Assembly (NCBI GenBank): GCA_949289345.1
Contig: CASENS010000069.1
Location: forward strand, 1-33,799
Reading direction: 5' to 3'
DNA: 33,799 nt
From: an uncultured Bacteroides sp.
GTDB taxonomy: Bacteria; Bacteroidota; Bacteroidia; Bacteroidales; Bacteroidaceae
Shown: one piece after another, positions 33,522 to 33,799 of the stretch
How positions within the stretch are numbered: the first letter of the stretch is position 1
Layout of the letters: the number at the start of each line of letters is the position of its first letter
Translations under genes and position numbers: made by a program
The notes under the pieces: generated by a model
What the model was told of the DNA's origin: nothing
The model's database searches: none
What the model saw: the letters and a program-made list of their open reading frames with translations, nothing else

Positions 33522-33799
33522 TACTGTTCTATCCGTTTTACCATAGAGACGAAAGCTACTATGACTACTCCTGATTTTCCAGCCTTCCAATAGACTTCTT
33601 AACCATCCTCTGAAATTAAGTTCTACCGGGTATATATTCATTATTCTATTTGAAGCCGCATGAGGGTGAATTCTAAGTCCTCACCAAACAAAATCTTTAA
33701 AATCTTGCCCAAGTTTACGAACATTAACGTATTCTTGGGTAAGTTTGTATATGCACATAACAATTCATCAGAAGTCCTGAGGGCTTCCTAACTCTAAGA
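33522..33799 (-). other. Right-edge region with unidentified minus-strand ORF fragments
   Basis: A minus-strand frame is open from a stop near 33788 to TAA at 33643-33641 (product ending LFGEDLEFTLMRLQIE) with no ATG at its start. It meets, by TAATG overlap, a second frame starting at 33641 (MNIYPVELNFRGWLRSLLEG) that runs through the terminator. They may be decayed remnants of a coding region continuing outside the window, or chance. An inverted repeat CTTGCCCAAG (33704-33713)/CTTGGGTAAG (33734-33743) lies within. I do not recognise any family. Confidence 0.3.

Noticed and set aside
33210-33641. 143-codon minus-strand frame overlapping the toxin gene
   Set aside because: Most of it is antisense to the intact toxin gene and it reads through a strong terminator. 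Only its first part, outside the toxin gene, is mentioned as an unidentified fragment.

Overview
The window looks like a chromosomal segment of a gut Bacteroides or close relative. The evidence is a fused SecDF, a SusC/SusD pair, a one-protein hybrid two-component system (HTCS), Bacteroidetes-type -7 boxes (TAnnTTTG) before many genes, and no strong Shine-Dalgarno sequences. Most genes are on the minus strand; argS, tRNA-Ser and a toxin-antitoxin pair are on the plus strand.

Layout. 1-893 has no convincing gene but holds several short-period repeats (11 and 22 bp). 953-3943 is secDF with a clear intrinsic terminator. 4078-6793 is a compact operon of two overlapping rhomboid proteases and a membrane-anchored endonuclease/exonuclease/phosphatase-family protein. 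6902-26376 is a polysaccharide utilization locus (PUL). 26627-28447 is argS, convergent with a GNAT acetyltransferase gene that lies downstream of priA (28528-31569). 31712-32287 is a small outer-membrane beta-barrel gene, followed by tRNA-Ser(CGA) with its terminator, an unlisted 57-codon ORF, and a RelE/ParE-type toxin-antitoxin pair. The last 330 bases hold a minus-strand terminator and ORF fragments I cannot identify.

The PUL reads, in transcription order: GH78 alpha-L-rhamnosidase; then susC, susD, a small surface lipoprotein, a GH28-like lipoprotein, a CsxA-like GH2, a beta-mannosidase-type GH2, and last the HTCS regulator. The likely logic is surface capture and first cleavage by SusD, the lipoprotein and GH28; import by SusC; periplasmic trimming by the two GH2 enzymes and GH78; and sensing of a released oligosaccharide by the HTCS, which activates the locus. 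The enzyme set suggests a glycan with rhamnose, a uronic acid and a beta-linked sugar such as mannose, possibly pectic. The substrate is inference.

The most interesting signal is regulatory. The two main PUL promoters (before GH78 and before susC) share an unusual layout on the minus strand: TTGGCnGATTTG, exactly 26 bases, then TACTTTyG. Each also has an upstream element TGTATACA-N4-TGGC-n-G, in opposite orientations at the two promoters. This is a candidate HTCS operator set that predicts a roughly 260-base structured leader on the susC mRNA. A 10-bp hairpin between the lipoprotein and GH28 genes may reduce read-through into the enzyme genes.
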